A DNA stretch of 64,000 nt from Phreatobacter cathodiphilus (GCF_003008515.1 NZ_CP027668.1:1294001-1358000), one strand, 5' to 3'. Counted from the stretch's first letter, positions 1 to 9,521 are shown. Made by a program: numbers and translations. The notes: generated from the letters alone by a model not told the origin.

Positions 1-360
1 CTTGTCGCCCATGATGCGGATGTGCTCGGCCTTGGGGCCGATGAAGGTGATGCCGTGGCTCTCCAGGATGTCGGCGAAGCGGGCGTTCTCCGACAGGAAG
101 CCGTAGCCCGGATGCACCGCGTCGGCGCCGGTGATCTCGCAGGCCGCCAGCAGCGAGGGGATGTGGAGATAGCTCTCGCGCGCCGAGGGCGGGCCAATGC
201 AGACGCTCTCGTCGGCGAGCTTCACGTGCATGGAATCGGCGTCGGCCGTCGAGTGGACGGCGACGGTGGCGATGTCGAGTTCCTTGCACGCGCGCAGGAC
301 GCGCAGCGCGATCTCACCGCGATTGGCGATCAGCACCTTGTTGAACATCGGGCGACTCAT
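1..360 (-). CDS. accC: Biotin carboxylase subunit of acetyl-CoA carboxylase (N-terminal part, cut by window edge)
   Basis: Only the first 120 codons lie in the window. The protein opens [20 protein letters not shown], the hallmark N-terminus of the biotin-carboxylase pre-ATP-grasp domain. It continues with the usual [10 protein letters not shown] stretch near residue 85. AccC carboxylates the biotin on AccB using ATP and bicarbonate, the first step of malonyl-CoA synthesis in the cytoplasm. Its ATG overlaps the accB stop as ATGA, so the two are translationally coupled. The reading frame runs intact to the window edge. The identification is secure from the motif and the aroQ-accB-accC order. 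Confidence 0.96.
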   Translation of the reverse strand, partial: MSRPMFNKVLIANRGEIALRVLRACKELDIATVAVHSTADADSMHVKLADESVCIGPPSARESYLHIPSLLAACEITGADAVHPGYGFLSENARFADILESHGITFIGPKAEHIRIMGDK

Positions 361-839
361 TCGATGATCATCAGCGGCTCGCCGTATTCCACCGGCCGGC
401 CGTCTTCGAACAGGATGCGCGTCACCGTGCCGGAACGCGGCGCGACGATGTCGTTGAAGGTCTTCATCGCCTCGATCAGGCAGAGACGCTCGCCCTCCTT
501 GACGCTCTGGCCGACCTCGACCAGGGGCTTGGCGTCGGGCGAGGGACGACGGTAGGCAGTGCCGACCATGGGCGAAGGCACCACGCCGGGATGCTTGCGC
601 GGGTCGTCGCCCGCGGCGGCGGCGGGGGCCGCCAGCGTCGGTGCGGGGGCGGCGAGGGGGGCCGGTGCTGCGGCGACCGGGGCCGGCGCGGCCACGGTCG
701 CATGGACGGTGACCTGGCGGGCGACGCGGATTTTCAGGGCCTCGAGCTCGATCTCGATCTCGGTGAGGTCGGTGTCGGCCAGGACCTGCGCCAGTTCGCG
801 GATCATCGCCGTGTCGATGGAAGATTTGCCTTTGAGCAT
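357..839 (-). CDS. accB: Biotin carboxyl carrier protein of acetyl-CoA carboxylase
   Basis: The 160-residue protein has a helical N-terminus, an Ala/Pro-rich linker (about residues 45-75) and a C-terminal biotinyl domain. The biotin-attachment motif [12 protein letters not shown] is visible, and the lysine in AMK is the biotinylated residue. The protein carries carboxyl groups between AccC and the carboxyltransferase. The start was chosen at [10 protein letters not shown] because a GAGGG Shine-Dalgarno sits just upstream. The gene ends in an ATGA overlap with accC and follows aroQ by 35 bases, so one operon is expected. Confidence 0.96.
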   Translation of the reverse strand: MLKGKSSIDTAMIRELAQVLADTDLTEIEIELEALKIRVARQVTVHATVAAPAPVAAAPAPLAAPAPTLAAPAAAAGDDPRKHPGVVPSPMVGTAYRRPSPDAKPLVEVGQSVKEGERLCLIEAMKTFNDIVAPRSGTVTRILFEDGRPVEYGEPLMIIE

Positions 840-874
840 GGTGCCCTCGTGAGGCTGGGCGCGGCGGGGACCGC

Positions 875-1330
875 TCACGCCTTGGCCGGAAGCGCCGCGA
901 CGGCGGCGATGGCGAGCGCATATCCCATGGGGCCGAGCCCCACGATGATGCCGCGCGCGACGGGTGACAGGAAGGAGTGATGCCGCACGGCCTCGCGGGC
1001 GTGGACATTGGTGATGTGCACCTCGATCAGCGGAATGCCGGTGCCGCGGGTCGCGTCGGCGAGCGCCAGCGAGGTGTGGGTATAGGCGCCGGCATTGAAG
1101 ACGACGCCCTTCAGGGTGCCCGCCGCATGGGCGCGGCCCGCCTCGTGGATCCAGTCGACGAGGACGCCCTCGTGGTTGGACTGGCGGAAGTCGACGTCGA
1201 GACCGTGCTTCTCGGCCTCGGTACGGCACAGCGCCTCCACGTCGGCCAGCGTCGTCGATCCGTAGATCGCCGGCTCGCGGGTGCCGAGCAGATTGAGGTT
1301 GGGGCCGTTGAGGACGAGGACGGTGCTCAT
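875..1330 (-). CDS. aroQ: 3-dehydroquinate dehydratase, type II
   Basis: The 151-residue length is typical of type II dehydroquinases, which convert 3-dehydroquinate to 3-dehydroshikimate in the shikimate pathway. The sequence shows [20 protein letters not shown] with the catalytic tyrosine in the flexible lid (about Tyr24), then [10 protein letters not shown] and [17 protein letters not shown], the latter carrying the catalytic histidine region. It is the first gene of aroQ-accB-accC, an arrangement common in alphaproteobacteria. A candidate promoter and a hairpin-rich leader lie upstream (1375-1462). Confidence 0.96.
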   Translation of the reverse strand: MSTVLVLNGPNLNLLGTREPAIYGSTTLADVEALCRTEAEKHGLDVDFRQSNHEGVLVDWIHEAGRAHAAGTLKGVVFNAGAYTHTSLALADATRGTGIPLIEVHITNVHAREAVRHHSFLSPVARGIIVGLGPMGYALAIAAVAALPAKA

Positions 1331-1374
1331 GCGCCGGGGTCTTGGATCCGCTTCGAGGGTCCGTGTCGCGATCC

Positions 1375-1428
1375 GGGTCCCGTGACCCGGGAATCGCCGG
1401 TAACCCGCACGGCCGGAAGGCCTGCGGG
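1375..1428 (-). promoter_or_regulatory. Structured leader of the aroQ-accBC transcript
   Basis: Two hairpins lie between the predicted transcription start and aroQ. One spans 1404-1428 (CCCGCA/GGCC arms closing on a four-base loop, with one bulged base) and the other spans 1375-1388 (GGGTC/GACCC arms). Neither is followed by a T-run, so they are not simple terminators. No known riboswitch family is recognised. Stable hairpins are common by chance at this GC content, so regulatory function is only a possibility. Confidence 0.3.
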
Positions 1429-1434
1429 CGCGCT

Positions 1435-1462
1435 CTTATAGGCGCAAGCGCCGGGGAAGCAA
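1435..1462 (-). promoter_or_regulatory. Candidate sigma-70-type promoter of aroQ-accB-accC
   Basis: On the minus strand TTGCTT (1457-1462) and TATAAG (1435-1440) are separated by 16 bases. This would start transcription near 1428, about 98 bases before the aroQ ATG. It was assigned by eye from the two hexamers and no other gene intervenes. Confidence 0.4.
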
Positions 1463-1524
1463 AGGGAGGGATGTGGATGGCGGCCGCTGCGGTCGTCCGC
1501 CCTGTGATCAGTCGCCCGCCCGCC

Positions 1525-2439
1525 TCAGAAGGCGGTGCGGTAGGAGACCTGCACGAACAGACCCCAGCGCTCGCTCCACACGCGCTCCGGCGGGTCGGGC
1601 GGACCGAATCGCGCCTTCGCCTTGGCCGTCTGGTAGTACCAGAAGCGTCCGCCTGCACCGAGCGACAGATGGTCCGTCAGGCGATAGGCGAGGCTCGCCT
1701 CCAACTGCGTGCCGATCCCGTGTCCCACTTCCGCCGTGGGGTTGATCTCCGGGCGGTTCCAGTGGTTGTCGAAGGCGTCCAGATGGGCATAGGGCAGAAA
1801 TGCCGCGTCGAGTGTGACCTTGAGCCGGTCGGTGATCGCGAGGTCGGCTACCGCACCGACGCGCAGCACCGTCCAGCGCGCGGTCTGCGACATGTCGAGA
1901 TGACTGAGGGGCGTGGTCGGCACGCACATGGAGGAGGTGGCCGTCTGGCGGCAGCCGTAGGCGTGATATTTCTCGAAGAAGCGGTGCACCCCGACGAAAA
2001 GGCCGAGACGGTTGGCGCCGGACTGCCACACCGTCCCTCCGACGTCGAGGCTCGCATAGTCGATCCGCCCGTTGCGCATCTCGCCGACGGTGCGGGAATA
2101 GGGGGTGAAACCAGGCGGGAAATCCTCGTCGATCAAGGTGCCGCCGGTATGGCTGCCGAAGCCCGCATAGCCTTTGACGAAGACGCCGCCGGGCATGTCG
2201 AGGCGGCCGAACACCTCGCCCGTGACCGCCCGGGTGCCGCCGTAGGTGAGCCGGGAGTTCAGATAGCGCCCGTAGAGGCTCTTCTGGTAGCGCCCGCCGC
2301 TGAAGAAGGCGCGGGTGCCGACCTCCGCCCGCCAGCCGGACACCGGCTCCGGCAGGTCGAAACCCGCCGCGGGCGATGCCGCGACGATCGTCGCCGCCAC
2401 AGTGGCCATGCGCCACGCCGCCGCCCTGCGCCGCCTCAT
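1525..2439 (-). CDS. Putative omptin-family outer-membrane protease, paralogue 2
   Basis: This is a 304-residue exported barrel protein with a basic N-terminus and hydrophobic segment ending near AAG(26). It has alternating beta-strand sequence and ends in aromatic Phe (SYRTAF), as outer-membrane barrels do. The layout can be laid against OmpT: LIDEDF supplies an Asp-x-Asp pair (D104, D106), FDNHW supplies Asp-x-His (D224, H226), and between them lies a segment like OmpT 'LGLMAGY' (LGLFVGV). These match the omptin catalytic set D83/D85 and D210/H212. Two cysteines (C163, C172) could cross-link an outer loop. The gene follows its paralogue after a 60-base gap. An AGGAG-like site precedes the chosen ATG. 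The omptin assignment is by motif and recall and has not been searched. Confidence 0.65.
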   Translation of the reverse strand: MRRRRAAAWRMATVAATIVAASPAAGFDLPEPVSGWRAEVGTRAFFSGGRYQKSLYGRYLNSRLTYGGTRAVTGEVFGRLDMPGGVFVKGYAGFGSHTGGTLIDEDFPPGFTPYSRTVGEMRNGRIDYASLDVGGTVWQSGANRLGLFVGVHRFFEKYHAYGCRQTATSSMCVPTTPLSHLDMSQTARWTVLRVGAVADLAITDRLKVTLDAAFLPYAHLDAFDNHWNRPEINPTAEVGHGIGTQLEASLAYRLTDHLSLGAGGRFWYYQTAKAKARFGPPDPPERVWSERWGLFVQVSYRTAF

Positions 2440-2499
2440 GTCGCTCTCCTCATGGTTGGCCAGCCGTCGACGGCACGGGTGTCACGCCGGCCCCGTCCC

Positions 2500-3426
2500 T
2501 CAAAACGCCGTGCGATACGAAGCCTGCAGAAAGGCGCCCCACCGTTCGGAGCGGAAATCGAGGTGCGAGGCGTTGGTCTCGCCGGGAAAGCGGGTCTTGG
2601 CGCCGGTCGTGGCGTGGTACCAGTAGCGTCCGCCGGCGCCGAGGCTGAGGGCGTCGGTCAGCCTGTAGGTCAGGCTGGCCTCGACCTGGAAGCCGTAGCC
2701 CTGGCCGCTTTCCGCCATGGGATTGATGTCGGGGCGCATCCAGTGGTTGTCGAAGGCGTCGAGCCGCGAATAGGGCAGGGCCGCCGCTTCCGCCGTCAGC
2801 TTCAGCCGCTCGGTCAGCGCCACGTCGCCGACCACGCCGATGCGCAGCGACGTCCAGCGCGAGGTCTCCGACAGGGTCAGCACGGAGGAGGGGATGGTGA
2901 CATTGCAGAAATTGCCCCCCGAAACCTGGAGACAACCGTAGCCGTTGTACTTTTCCTTGAAGTGGTGGATGCCGGCGAAGGCGCCGATCCGCACGCTCTC
3001 CGACCGCCACACCGTGAACCCGAGATCGAGGCTGCCGTAATCGATCTTGCCGCTGCGCAGGTTCGAATGGGTCTTGGAATAGGGCACGGTGTCGGGCGGA
3101 TAGTCTTCGTCGGTCAGCAGGCCGCCGCCATGTGTGCCGATGCCGGCATAGCCCTTCACGAACCAGCCGGAGGGCGCGTCGAGGCGGCCGAAGAGCTCGC
3201 CCGTCGTCGCCGCCGTGCCGCCATAGGTCAGCCGCGAGTTCATCTGGCGGCGGATGTCGGGATCGTAGAGGTCCTTTTGCAGGCGCCCGCCGCTGAAGAA
3301 GACGCGCGATCCGAATTCCGCCTGCCAGCCGGTGGCGGGCGGGGGCAGGTCGACGGCCGCAGCGTGGGTCGCAGCCGCCGTCAAACCTGCCGCCAGGCAG
3401 ATCCCCAACCGTCTCGACCCCATCAT
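2500..3426 (-). CDS. Putative omptin-family outer-membrane protease, paralogue 1
   Basis: The 308-residue protein has a clear signal peptide (MMGSRRLGICLAAGLTAAAT, cleavage near HAAA-VD) and a terminal Phe typical of BAM substrates. It keeps the same candidate catalytic residues as its neighbour: TDEDY (D106, D108) and FDNHW (D226, H228). It also keeps the paired cysteines (C165, C174) in the loop after the KYNGYG stretch. Omptins cleave peptides at the cell surface between basic residues, but the substrate here is unknown. The start at 3426 is preferred over upstream Met codons because GGAGG lies five bases before it. The two genes look like a recent tandem duplication that has since diverged. 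Confidence 0.65.
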   Translation of the reverse strand: MMGSRRLGICLAAGLTAAATHAAAVDLPPPATGWQAEFGSRVFFSGGRLQKDLYDPDIRRQMNSRLTYGGTAATTGELFGRLDAPSGWFVKGYAGIGTHGGGLLTDEDYPPDTVPYSKTHSNLRSGKIDYGSLDLGFTVWRSESVRIGAFAGIHHFKEKYNGYGCLQVSGGNFCNVTIPSSVLTLSETSRWTSLRIGVVGDVALTERLKLTAEAAALPYSRLDAFDNHWMRPDINPMAESGQGYGFQVEASLTYRLTDALSLGAGGRYWYHATTGAKTRFPGETNASHLDFRSERWGAFLQASYRTAF

Positions 3427-3496
3427 GCCATCCTCCATTCCGTGACACGGAAGGTGGCGGATCGTGGTTAATGCGGGGTAAGCGGCGCCGCTTTCG

Positions 3497-4615
3497 TCAG
3501 CCTTTCGCGGTGGGCCTCGCCAGCGCGGCGCCGGGCCAGACCTTCTTGGCCACACGGGCATATTGCGGCGGATAGGAGAGCTCGGCGCCGAGCTCCTCCG
3601 CCGCGTGCCAGCCCCAGCGGGGATTGTCGAGCATGCCGCGGCCGATGGCGACGAGATCGGCAGCGCCCGAGGCGACGACCTCCTCGGCCTGGGCCGGCGT
3701 GTTGATGAGGCCGACGGCGCGGGTGGTGATGCCGGTGCCGCCCTTCACCGCCTGGGCGAAGGGCACCTGGTATCCCGGCTTCGCCTGGATCCGCACGCGC
3801 GGGTGCGCGCCACCGGAGGAGACGCAGACGAAGTCGAGGCCGACGGCCTTCAGTTCGGTGGCGAGCGCCACCGCGTCGGCCACCTGCAGGCCGTCCTCGG
3901 TCCAGTCCTGGCCGGTGATGCGGGCGCCGACCGCGACCCGGGCCGGCACGGCCGCTTTCACAGCCGCGGCGATCGACAGGGGCCAGGCGAAGCGGTTCTC
4001 GCGGCTGCCGCCGAAGCCGTCGGTGCGGGTGTTGGAGAGCGGGCTCATGACGTTGTGCAGGAGGTAGCCGTGCGCCATGTGCAGCTCGACGGCGTCGAAG
4101 CCGATGCGCACCGCGCGCTCGGCGGCCTGGACGAAGGCGGCGGCGATGCGCACCTTGTCTTGACCGGTCATCTCGCGTGGCATGTGCCAGCCCTCGTCGA
4201 AGGGGATGGCGGAGGCCGCGACCGTGGCCCAGGGGTCGGCGTTGTCCTTGAGCGGCCCGCCGCCCTCCCAGGGACGCTCGGAGGAGGCCTTGCGGCCGGC
4301 GTGACCGATCTGGATGCCGAAGGTCGTGCCCGGCAGGGCGACGGCGCGCGCGGCGTCGATGACCCGCTGCATCGCCCGCTCGTTGGCGTCGCTGTAGAGG
4401 CCGACGCAGCCGTGGGTGATGCGCCCGAGCCGCTCCACCGCGGTCGCCTCCACCACCACCATGCCCGCGCCCGACATGGCGAGGGTCATCAGATGCTGCA
4501 GGTGCCAGTCGTTCATGCAGCCGTCGTCGGCCGAATACTGGCACATCGGCGCGACGACGATGCGGTTCGGGACGGTGACGGGGCCGACGGCGAGGGGCGA
4601 GAAGAGCTGGCTCAT
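3497..4615 (-). CDS. NADH:flavin oxidoreductase of the Old Yellow Enzyme family (YqjM/XenA-like)
   Basis: The 372-residue FMN TIM-barrel enzyme opens SQLFSPLAVGPVTVPNRIVVAPMCQYSA. The cysteine of the MCQY stretch is characteristic of the YqjM/xenobiotic reductase A subgroup. ELHMAHGYLLHNVMSPLSN carries the substrate-binding histidines, and RTDGFGGSRENR is the typical family motif. These enzymes reduce activated C=C bonds of enals, enones or nitro compounds with NAD(P)H. The ATG at 4615 has a GAGAG site upstream. It is divergent from the MFS gene, with no detectable link between them. Confidence 0.9.
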   Translation of the reverse strand: MSQLFSPLAVGPVTVPNRIVVAPMCQYSADDGCMNDWHLQHLMTLAMSGAGMVVVEATAVERLGRITHGCVGLYSDANERAMQRVIDAARAVALPGTTFGIQIGHAGRKASSERPWEGGGPLKDNADPWATVAASAIPFDEGWHMPREMTGQDKVRIAAAFVQAAERAVRIGFDAVELHMAHGYLLHNVMSPLSNTRTDGFGGSRENRFAWPLSIAAAVKAAVPARVAVGARITGQDWTEDGLQVADAVALATELKAVGLDFVCVSSGGAHPRVRIQAKPGYQVPFAQAVKGGTGITTRAVGLINTPAQAEEVVASGAADLVAIGRGMLDNPRWGWHAAEELGAELSYPPQYARVAKKVWPGAALARPTAKG

Positions 4616-4886
4616 GGCGGTCTCTCGAACGAAAGGGAAGGCGAGGGGACAGCAAGGGCCGCACCCAGGCAAGCACCTGGCGCGCAGGACACGTCTGCCA
4701 AGACCCGCCGCGTCGCGGGCGGTGCATGCCCGCGTTGCAGCCCTGCGCGGCGGTTCCCCTGTGGCGAAGAGGCGGCAGGCGGGCTATGGAGGCAGACTTT
4801 CTCCAGCTTCGACGATCGGCAGAGGCGATGTATCGCCGGACGGCCCCGCCGGAGATACGGACCCTGCCGAGCCGCGTGATCCCGCC

Positions 4887-6098
4887 ATGACCAGCACCAC
4901 CCCCGAAGCCATGGCCCGCGGCGACCGGCTCGCCAAGCGCAACGCCTTCATTCTGGCACTCGCCACGGCGCTCGCGGGCGCCAACACGACGGTGATGTTC
5001 GCCACAGGTGCCATCGTCGGCGCCGAGCTCGCGCCCGTGCGCTCGCTCGCGACCCTGCCCATCTCCATCTTCGTGGTCGGTCTCGCCGCCGCCTCCCTGC
5101 CGGTGGGCATGCTGGTGCGCCGCTTCGGCCGCCGCACCGCCTACCAGATCGCCACCGGTGCCGGGGTCCTCACCGGCCTGTTCGGCTATCTCGGGGTGAC
5201 CTTCTCGAGCTTCCCCGTCTTCTGCCTCGCCACCTTCTCGGCCGGCTTCTACGCCTCGGCGGCCCAGAGCTACCGCTTCGCCGCCGCCGACACCGCCTCC
5301 GACGCGTTCCGTCCCAAGGCCATCTCCTGGGTCATGACCGGCGGCATCATCGCCGGCGTGGTCGGCCCGCAGCTCGTCGTCTGGACCAAGGAGGCGCTGC
5401 CGCCCGTGCTCTTCGCCGGCACCTATATCGGCCAGGCGGTGGTGGCGCTGCTGGCCGGCGTCATCCTGTCCTTCGTCGACATTCCGAAGCCGAAGGCGCC
5501 CGCCGCCGGCACCGTGTTCCGTCCGACCTCGGCCTATTTCCGCGACCCCGCCTTCGTCACCGCGGTGATCTGCGGGGCTGCGACCTACATGCTGATGAAT
5601 TTCGTGATGACGGCGGCCCCGCTCGCCATGATCGGCTGCAACCATTCCATCGACGACGCGGCCTACGGCATCCAGTGGCATGTCATCGCCATGTACGCGC
5701 CGAGCTTCTTCACCGGCAGCCTCATCGCCCGGTTCGGCGCGCCGCGCATCGTCGCCCTCGGCCTCGCGCTCACGGCGATCTCCGCCGTGGTGGCGCTGAC
5801 CGGCATCACCGTGCCCCACTTCTACCTCGCCCTCATCCTGCTCGGGCTCGGCTGGAACTTCGGCTATATCGGCGCCAGCGCGATGGTCGCCGCCGCCGCC
5901 CGGCCGGAGGAGCGCACCCGCCTCCAGTCGGTGAACGACTTCTGCGTCTTCGGCGTCATGGCCGTCGGCTCCTTCTCGTCGGGCCAGATCGTCACGACCT
6001 ACGGCTGGGACATGGTCAACTGGGTCGTCTTCCCCATCGTCGCCGTGGGCGCCGTGGCGCTGGTGGTCGGCTCGCGCCGCAAGCCGGCTCTCGCCTGA
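4887..6098 (+). CDS. Major facilitator superfamily transporter
   Basis: The 403-residue integral membrane protein has about 12 hydrophobic segments. The MFS loop motif between segments 2 and 3 is visible as GMLVRRFGRRTAYQIATG, the basic RRFGRR part following the second helix. The substrate cannot be read from the sequence. The chosen start gives MTSTTPEAMARGDRLAKRNA, a short cytoplasmic N-terminus of normal length, whereas the open frame runs far upstream without family similarity. It faces the Old Yellow Enzyme gene across 271 bases in which no other gene was found. Confidence 0.85.
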   Translation: MTSTTPEAMARGDRLAKRNAFILALATALAGANTTVMFATGAIVGAELAPVRSLATLPISIFVVGLAAASLPVGMLVRRFGRRTAYQIATGAGVLTGLFGYLGVTFSSFPVFCLATFSAGFYASAAQSYRFAAADTASDAFRPKAISWVMTGGIIAGVVGPQLVVWTKEALPPVLFAGTYIGQAVVALLAGVILSFVDIPKPKAPAAGTVFRPTSAYFRDPAFVTAVICGAATYMLMNFVMTAAPLAMIGCNHSIDDAAYGIQWHVIAMYAPSFFTGSLIARFGAPRIVALGLALTAISAVVALTGITVPHFYLALILLGLGWNFGYIGASAMVAAAARPEERTRLQSVNDFCVFGVMAVGSFSSGQIVTTYGWDMVNWVVFPIVAVGAVALVVGSRRKPALA

Positions 6099-6330
6099 GG
6101 GCGTTTCCGCCCGAATTGGCGGGAAAACCCCCATCACAGCCAAAAGGACGAGCCGCGCAGCCCTCCCATCCGTTGCTTCGGCTTCCGGACTTTGGCAGAA
6201 ATGCGTCGGACTCGTGGTGGGGTGGGCCTGAGGCCCGTTCACGCCGCATAAGAAACGAGCAGGCACATCCGGTTCCGGGCGGACCGGACGGCTGTCCCCG
6301 CGCGGGGGCGCCGCGACAGAGGAAACATCG

Positions 6331-8487
6331 ATGAATACAGCATTGTGGGTCATCATCGGCTGCGGACTGCTGTCCGTGGTCTATGGCGCGTGGGCGACCA
6401 AGTCGCTGCTGGACGCCGATGCGGGTTCCGCTCGCATGCAGGAGATCGCCGGTGCGGTCGCCGAGGGCGCCGCCGCCTACCTCAAGCGCCAGTACATCAC
6501 CATCGCCATGGTCGGCGCCGTCATCCTCGTCCTGGTCGGCTGGCTGCTCGGCACGGCCGTCGCGGTCGGCTTCCTGATCGGCGCCGTGCTCTCCGGCGCT
6601 GCCGGCTTCATCGGCATGAACGTCTCCGTGCGCGCCAACGTGCGCACCGCCCAGGCCGCCTCCAAGTCCCTCGCCGCGGGCCTCGACATCGCCTTCAAGG
6701 CCGGTGCCGTCACCGGCCTCCTGGTCGCCGGCCTCGCGCTCCTCGGTGTCGCCGTCTATTTCTGGGCCCTGACCGGTCCCGGCGGGCTCGCCCCGAACAG
6801 CCGCACGGTGATCGACGGCCTCGTCGCCCTCGGCTTCGGCGCCTCGCTCATCTCCATCTTCGCCCGTCTCGGCGGCGGCATCTTCACCAAGGGCGCCGAC
6901 GTCGGTGCCGACCTCGTCGGCAAGGTCGAGGCCGGAATTCCGGAGGACGATCCGCGCAACCCCGCCACCATCGCCGACAACGTCGGTGACAACGTCGGTG
7001 ACTGCGCCGGCATGGCCGCCGACCTCTTCGAGACCTATGCGGTGACCGTCGTCGCCACCATGGTCCTCGCCGCCATCTTCTTCGCCGGCACGCCGATGCT
7101 GCAGTCGGCGCTCATCTACCCGCTCGCCATCTGCGCGGTCTGCATCATCACCTCCATCGCCGGCACGTTCTTCGTGAAGCTCGGCGCCAACAACTCGATC
7201 ATGGGCGCCCTGTACAAGGGCCTCATTGTCACCGGCGTGCTCTCCATCGGCGGCCTCGCCCTGGCGACCCAGGCCGTCATCGGCTGGGGCACCATCGGCG
7301 TCGTCGGCGGCAAGACCATCACCGGCTCGGCGCTCTTCGTCTGCGGCCTCATCGGCCTCGTCGTCACCGGCCTCATCGTCTGGATCACGGAGTACTACAC
7401 CGGCACGGGCAAGCGCCCGGTCGTGTCGATCGCCCAGGCCTCGGTCACCGGCCACGGCACCAACGTGATCCAGGGTCTCGCGGTCTCGCTGGAATCCACC
7501 GCCCTGCCGGCCCTCGTCATCGTCGGCGGCATCATCTCCACCTTCCAGCTCGCCGGGCTCTTCGGCACGGCCATCGCGGTGACCACCATGCTCGGCCTCG
7601 CCGGCATGATCGTCGCCCTCGACGCCTTCGGCCCGGTCACCGACAACGCCGGCGGCATCGCCGAAATGGCGGGCCTGCCGAAGGAGGTGCGCCACTCCAC
7701 CGATGCGCTCGACGCCGTCGGCAACACCACCAAGGCCGTCACCAAGGGCTATGCCATCGGTTCGGCCGGCCTCGGCGCGCTGGTTCTCTTCGCCGCCTAC
7801 AGCTACGACCTCAACTACTTCATCACCGAGGCGAACAAGGCCGGCTCCACGGCCTACGGCTACTTCAAGGGCATGAGCCCGGTCACCTTCGACCTCTCCG
7901 ACCCCTACGTCGTCGCCGGCCTGATCTTCGGCGGCCTCATCCCCTACCTGTTCGGCGGAATCGCCATGACCGCCGTCGGCCGCGCCGCCGGTTCGGTCGT
8001 CGAGGAGGTCCGCCGCCAGTTCCGCGAGAAGCCGGGCATCATGGCCGGCACCGACAAGCCGGACTATGCCCGTGCCGTCGACATGCTGACCAAGGCGGCG
8101 ATCAAGGAGATGATCATCCCCTCGCTGTTGCCGGTCCTGGCGCCGCTGGTCGCCTATTTCGGCGTGCTCGCCCTGTCCGGTTCCAAGGCCTCGGCCTTCG
8201 CCGCGCTCGGCGCCTCGCTGCTCGGCGTCATCGTCAACGGCCTCTTCGTCGCCATCTCCATGACCTCGGGCGGCGGCGCCTGGGACAATGCCAAGAAGAG
8301 CTTCGAGGACGGCTTCGTCGACAAGGACGGCGTCACCCACCACAAGGGATCGGACGCCCACAAGGCCTCCGTCACCGGCGACACCGTCGGCGACCCCTAC
8401 AAGGACACGGCGGGTCCCGCCGTGAACCCGGCCATCAAGATCTGCAACATCGTCGCCCTGCTGCTCCTCGCCATCCTGGCGCACTGA
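6331..8487 (+). CDS. hppA: K+-insensitive H+-translocating membrane pyrophosphatase
   Basis: The 718-residue protein has about 16 membrane helices and pumps protons while hydrolysing pyrophosphate. The substrate-binding signature [14 protein letters not shown] lies near residues 187-200, followed by [20 protein letters not shown] with the Mg-binding aspartates. The motif GNTTKA has lysine (K468) where K+-dependent enzymes have alanine, which marks the K+-independent class. A GAGGAAAC ribosome site precedes the ATG. A strong terminator (8512-8544) follows, so it is likely a single-gene unit. Confidence 0.97.
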   Translation: MNTALWVIIGCGLLSVVYGAWATKSLLDADAGSARMQEIAGAVAEGAAAYLKRQYITIAMVGAVILVLVGWLLGTAVAVGFLIGAVLSGAAGFIGMNVSVRANVRTAQAASKSLAAGLDIAFKAGAVTGLLVAGLALLGVAVYFWALTGPGGLAPNSRTVIDGLVALGFGASLISIFARLGGGIFTKGADVGADLVGKVEAGIPEDDPRNPATIADNVGDNVGDCAGMAADLFETYAVTVVATMVLAAIFFAGTPMLQSALIYPLAICAVCIITSIAGTFFVKLGANNSIMGALYKGLIVTGVLSIGGLALATQAVIGWGTIGVVGGKTITGSALFVCGLIGLVVTGLIVWITEYYTGTGKRPVVSIAQASVTGHGTNVIQGLAVSLESTALPALVIVGGIISTFQLAGLFGTAIAVTTMLGLAGMIVALDAFGPVTDNAGGIAEMAGLPKEVRHSTDALDAVGNTTKAVTKGYAIGSAGLGALVLFAAYSYDLNYFITEANKAGSTAYGYFKGMSPVTFDLSDPYVVAGLIFGGLIPYLFGGIAMTAVGRAAGSVVEEVRRQFREKPGIMAGTDKPDYARAVDMLTKAAIKEMIIPSLLPVLAPLVAYFGVLALSGSKASAFAALGASLLGVIVNGLFVAISMTSGGGAWDNAKKSFEDGFVDKDGVTHHKGSDAHKASVTGDTVGDPYKDTAGPAVNPAIKICNIVALLLLAILAH

Positions 8488-8511
8488 CCGGCGCGACGCC
8501 TGCGAACGAGA

Positions 8512-8544
8512 AACCCCCGCGGAGCGATCCCGCGGGGGTTTTTT
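8512..8544 (+). terminator. Rho-independent terminator after hppA
   Basis: An 11-bp stem (8512-8522 with 8530-8540, core CCCCCGCGG/CCGCGGGGG) has a 7-base loop and runs into a T-tract ending at 8544. It lies 25 bases after the hppA stop and is the clearest intrinsic terminator in the window. Confidence 0.93.
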
Positions 8545-8564
8545 ATGATGGCAGTGCAGGGCGA

Positions 8565-9437
8565 TCAGATGAGCGTCTTGCCGCCCTCGAGCTTGCGGTG
8601 CGAGGCCGCCTCGATGCCGCCGTCGAGGAAGACGAGCAGGTCCGGGTTCAGCCGGTGCTTGTCGGTGAAGAACAGGCCGTGCGGCGCGTCCTCGTAGACC
8701 CGGTAGAGCGCGTTCGGGATCAGCTCGGCGGTGCGGTCGGCGGACTTGTCGATCGGCACCGTGGCGTCGGCGCTGCCGTGGATGATGAGGGTCGGCACGG
8801 TGAACGCGGCCATGTCGCCCCGGAAGTCGGTCTCCGCGAAGGCCTTGACGCAGGCCATGGTGGCGATGGGCGAGGCCAGCATCGCGACATTGGCCGTCCA
8901 GGCCAGCAGCTCGCTGCTCACCTGGAAGTTGAGCATTCCAGCGCCGTAGAACTGCTTGCCGAAGGTCCCGAGGAAGGCGGGCCGGTCGGTCTTCAGCCCC
9001 TCGATCATCTCGGCGAAGACGGAGGCGGGAACGCCGTCCGGGTTGCCGGGGCCTTCGAGCAGGCCGGGCGTGACCGCGGAGATCAGCACGGCGCTCTTCA
9101 CACGCTGCGCACCGTGGCGCGACAGGTAGCGCGCGACCTCGCCGCCGCCCATGGAGAAGCCCACCAGCGTCGCCTGCGGGAGGTCGAGCCCCTCCATCAG
9201 CGCTTTCAGGTCATCGGCGAGCGTGTCGTAGTCGTAGCCGGTCGCCGGCTGGTCCGACCGGCCGAAGCCGCGGCGGTCATAGGCGACGACGCGGTAGCCG
9301 GCGGCGACCAGGTCCGGCACCTGGTATTCCCACATGTCCGCGTCCAACGGCCATCCGTGGATGAGCACGACGGGCCGTCCCGTGCCCCAGTCGTTGTAGA
9401 AGAGGCGGGTTCCGTCGGCTGCGGCGAGATGGGGCAT
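8565..9437 (-). CDS. Alpha/beta hydrolase of the non-haem chloroperoxidase/esterase type
   Basis: The 290-residue enzyme has the serine-hydrolase triad. The nucleophile is Ser95 in GFSMGGGE, the acid lies in the HGSADATVPID stretch, and the histidine is in EDAPHGLFFT. An HGWP oxyanion motif lies near residue 27. This subgroup is annotated as cofactor-free chloroperoxidases or aryl esterases, and the natural substrate is usually unknown. The 290 residues match the family's usual length of about 275. An EcfG-type promoter (9466-9490) sits just upstream, which suggests induction by general stress. It converges on hppA, and the hppA terminator lies between the two stop codons. Confidence 0.88.
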   Translation of the reverse strand: MPHLAAADGTRLFYNDWGTGRPVVLIHGWPLDADMWEYQVPDLVAAGYRVVAYDRRGFGRSDQPATGYDYDTLADDLKALMEGLDLPQATLVGFSMGGGEVARYLSRHGAQRVKSAVLISAVTPGLLEGPGNPDGVPASVFAEMIEGLKTDRPAFLGTFGKQFYGAGMLNFQVSSELLAWTANVAMLASPIATMACVKAFAETDFRGDMAAFTVPTLIIHGSADATVPIDKSADRTAELIPNALYRVYEDAPHGLFFTDKHRLNPDLLVFLDGGIEAASHRKLEGGKTLI

Positions 9438-9465
9438 GGGCGTCCTTTCCGGTGGTTCGGAAAGG

Positions 9466-9490
9466 AACGGCAGCCGGGCTGCTTCGTTCC
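9466..9490 (-). promoter_or_regulatory. EcfG-type general-stress promoter for the hydrolase gene
   Basis: On the minus strand GGAAC (9486-9490) and CGTT (9466-9469) are separated by 16 bases, an exact match to the GGAAC-N16/17-CGTT consensus used by the alphaproteobacterial general-stress sigma factor EcfG. The expected start of transcription lies about 20 bases before the ATG at 9437. Confidence 0.62.
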
Positions 9491-9521
9491 GCCGGCGCCC
9501 GCGATCGGGCGTCGGCCCAAC

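Noticed and set aside
6104-6127. Inverted repeat after the MFS gene as a terminator
   Set aside because: Imperfect arms and no T-run on the coding strand.
3468-6356. 962-codon minus-strand frame spanning the MFS and oxidoreductase genes
   Set aside because: It overlaps two real genes in other frames and has no coherent domain.
6016-8484. Long minus-strand open frame of 822 codons opposite hppA
   Set aside because: Low-complexity Gly/Asp/Ala/Arg-rich translation that mirrors hppA codon bias; no domain and no ribosome site.
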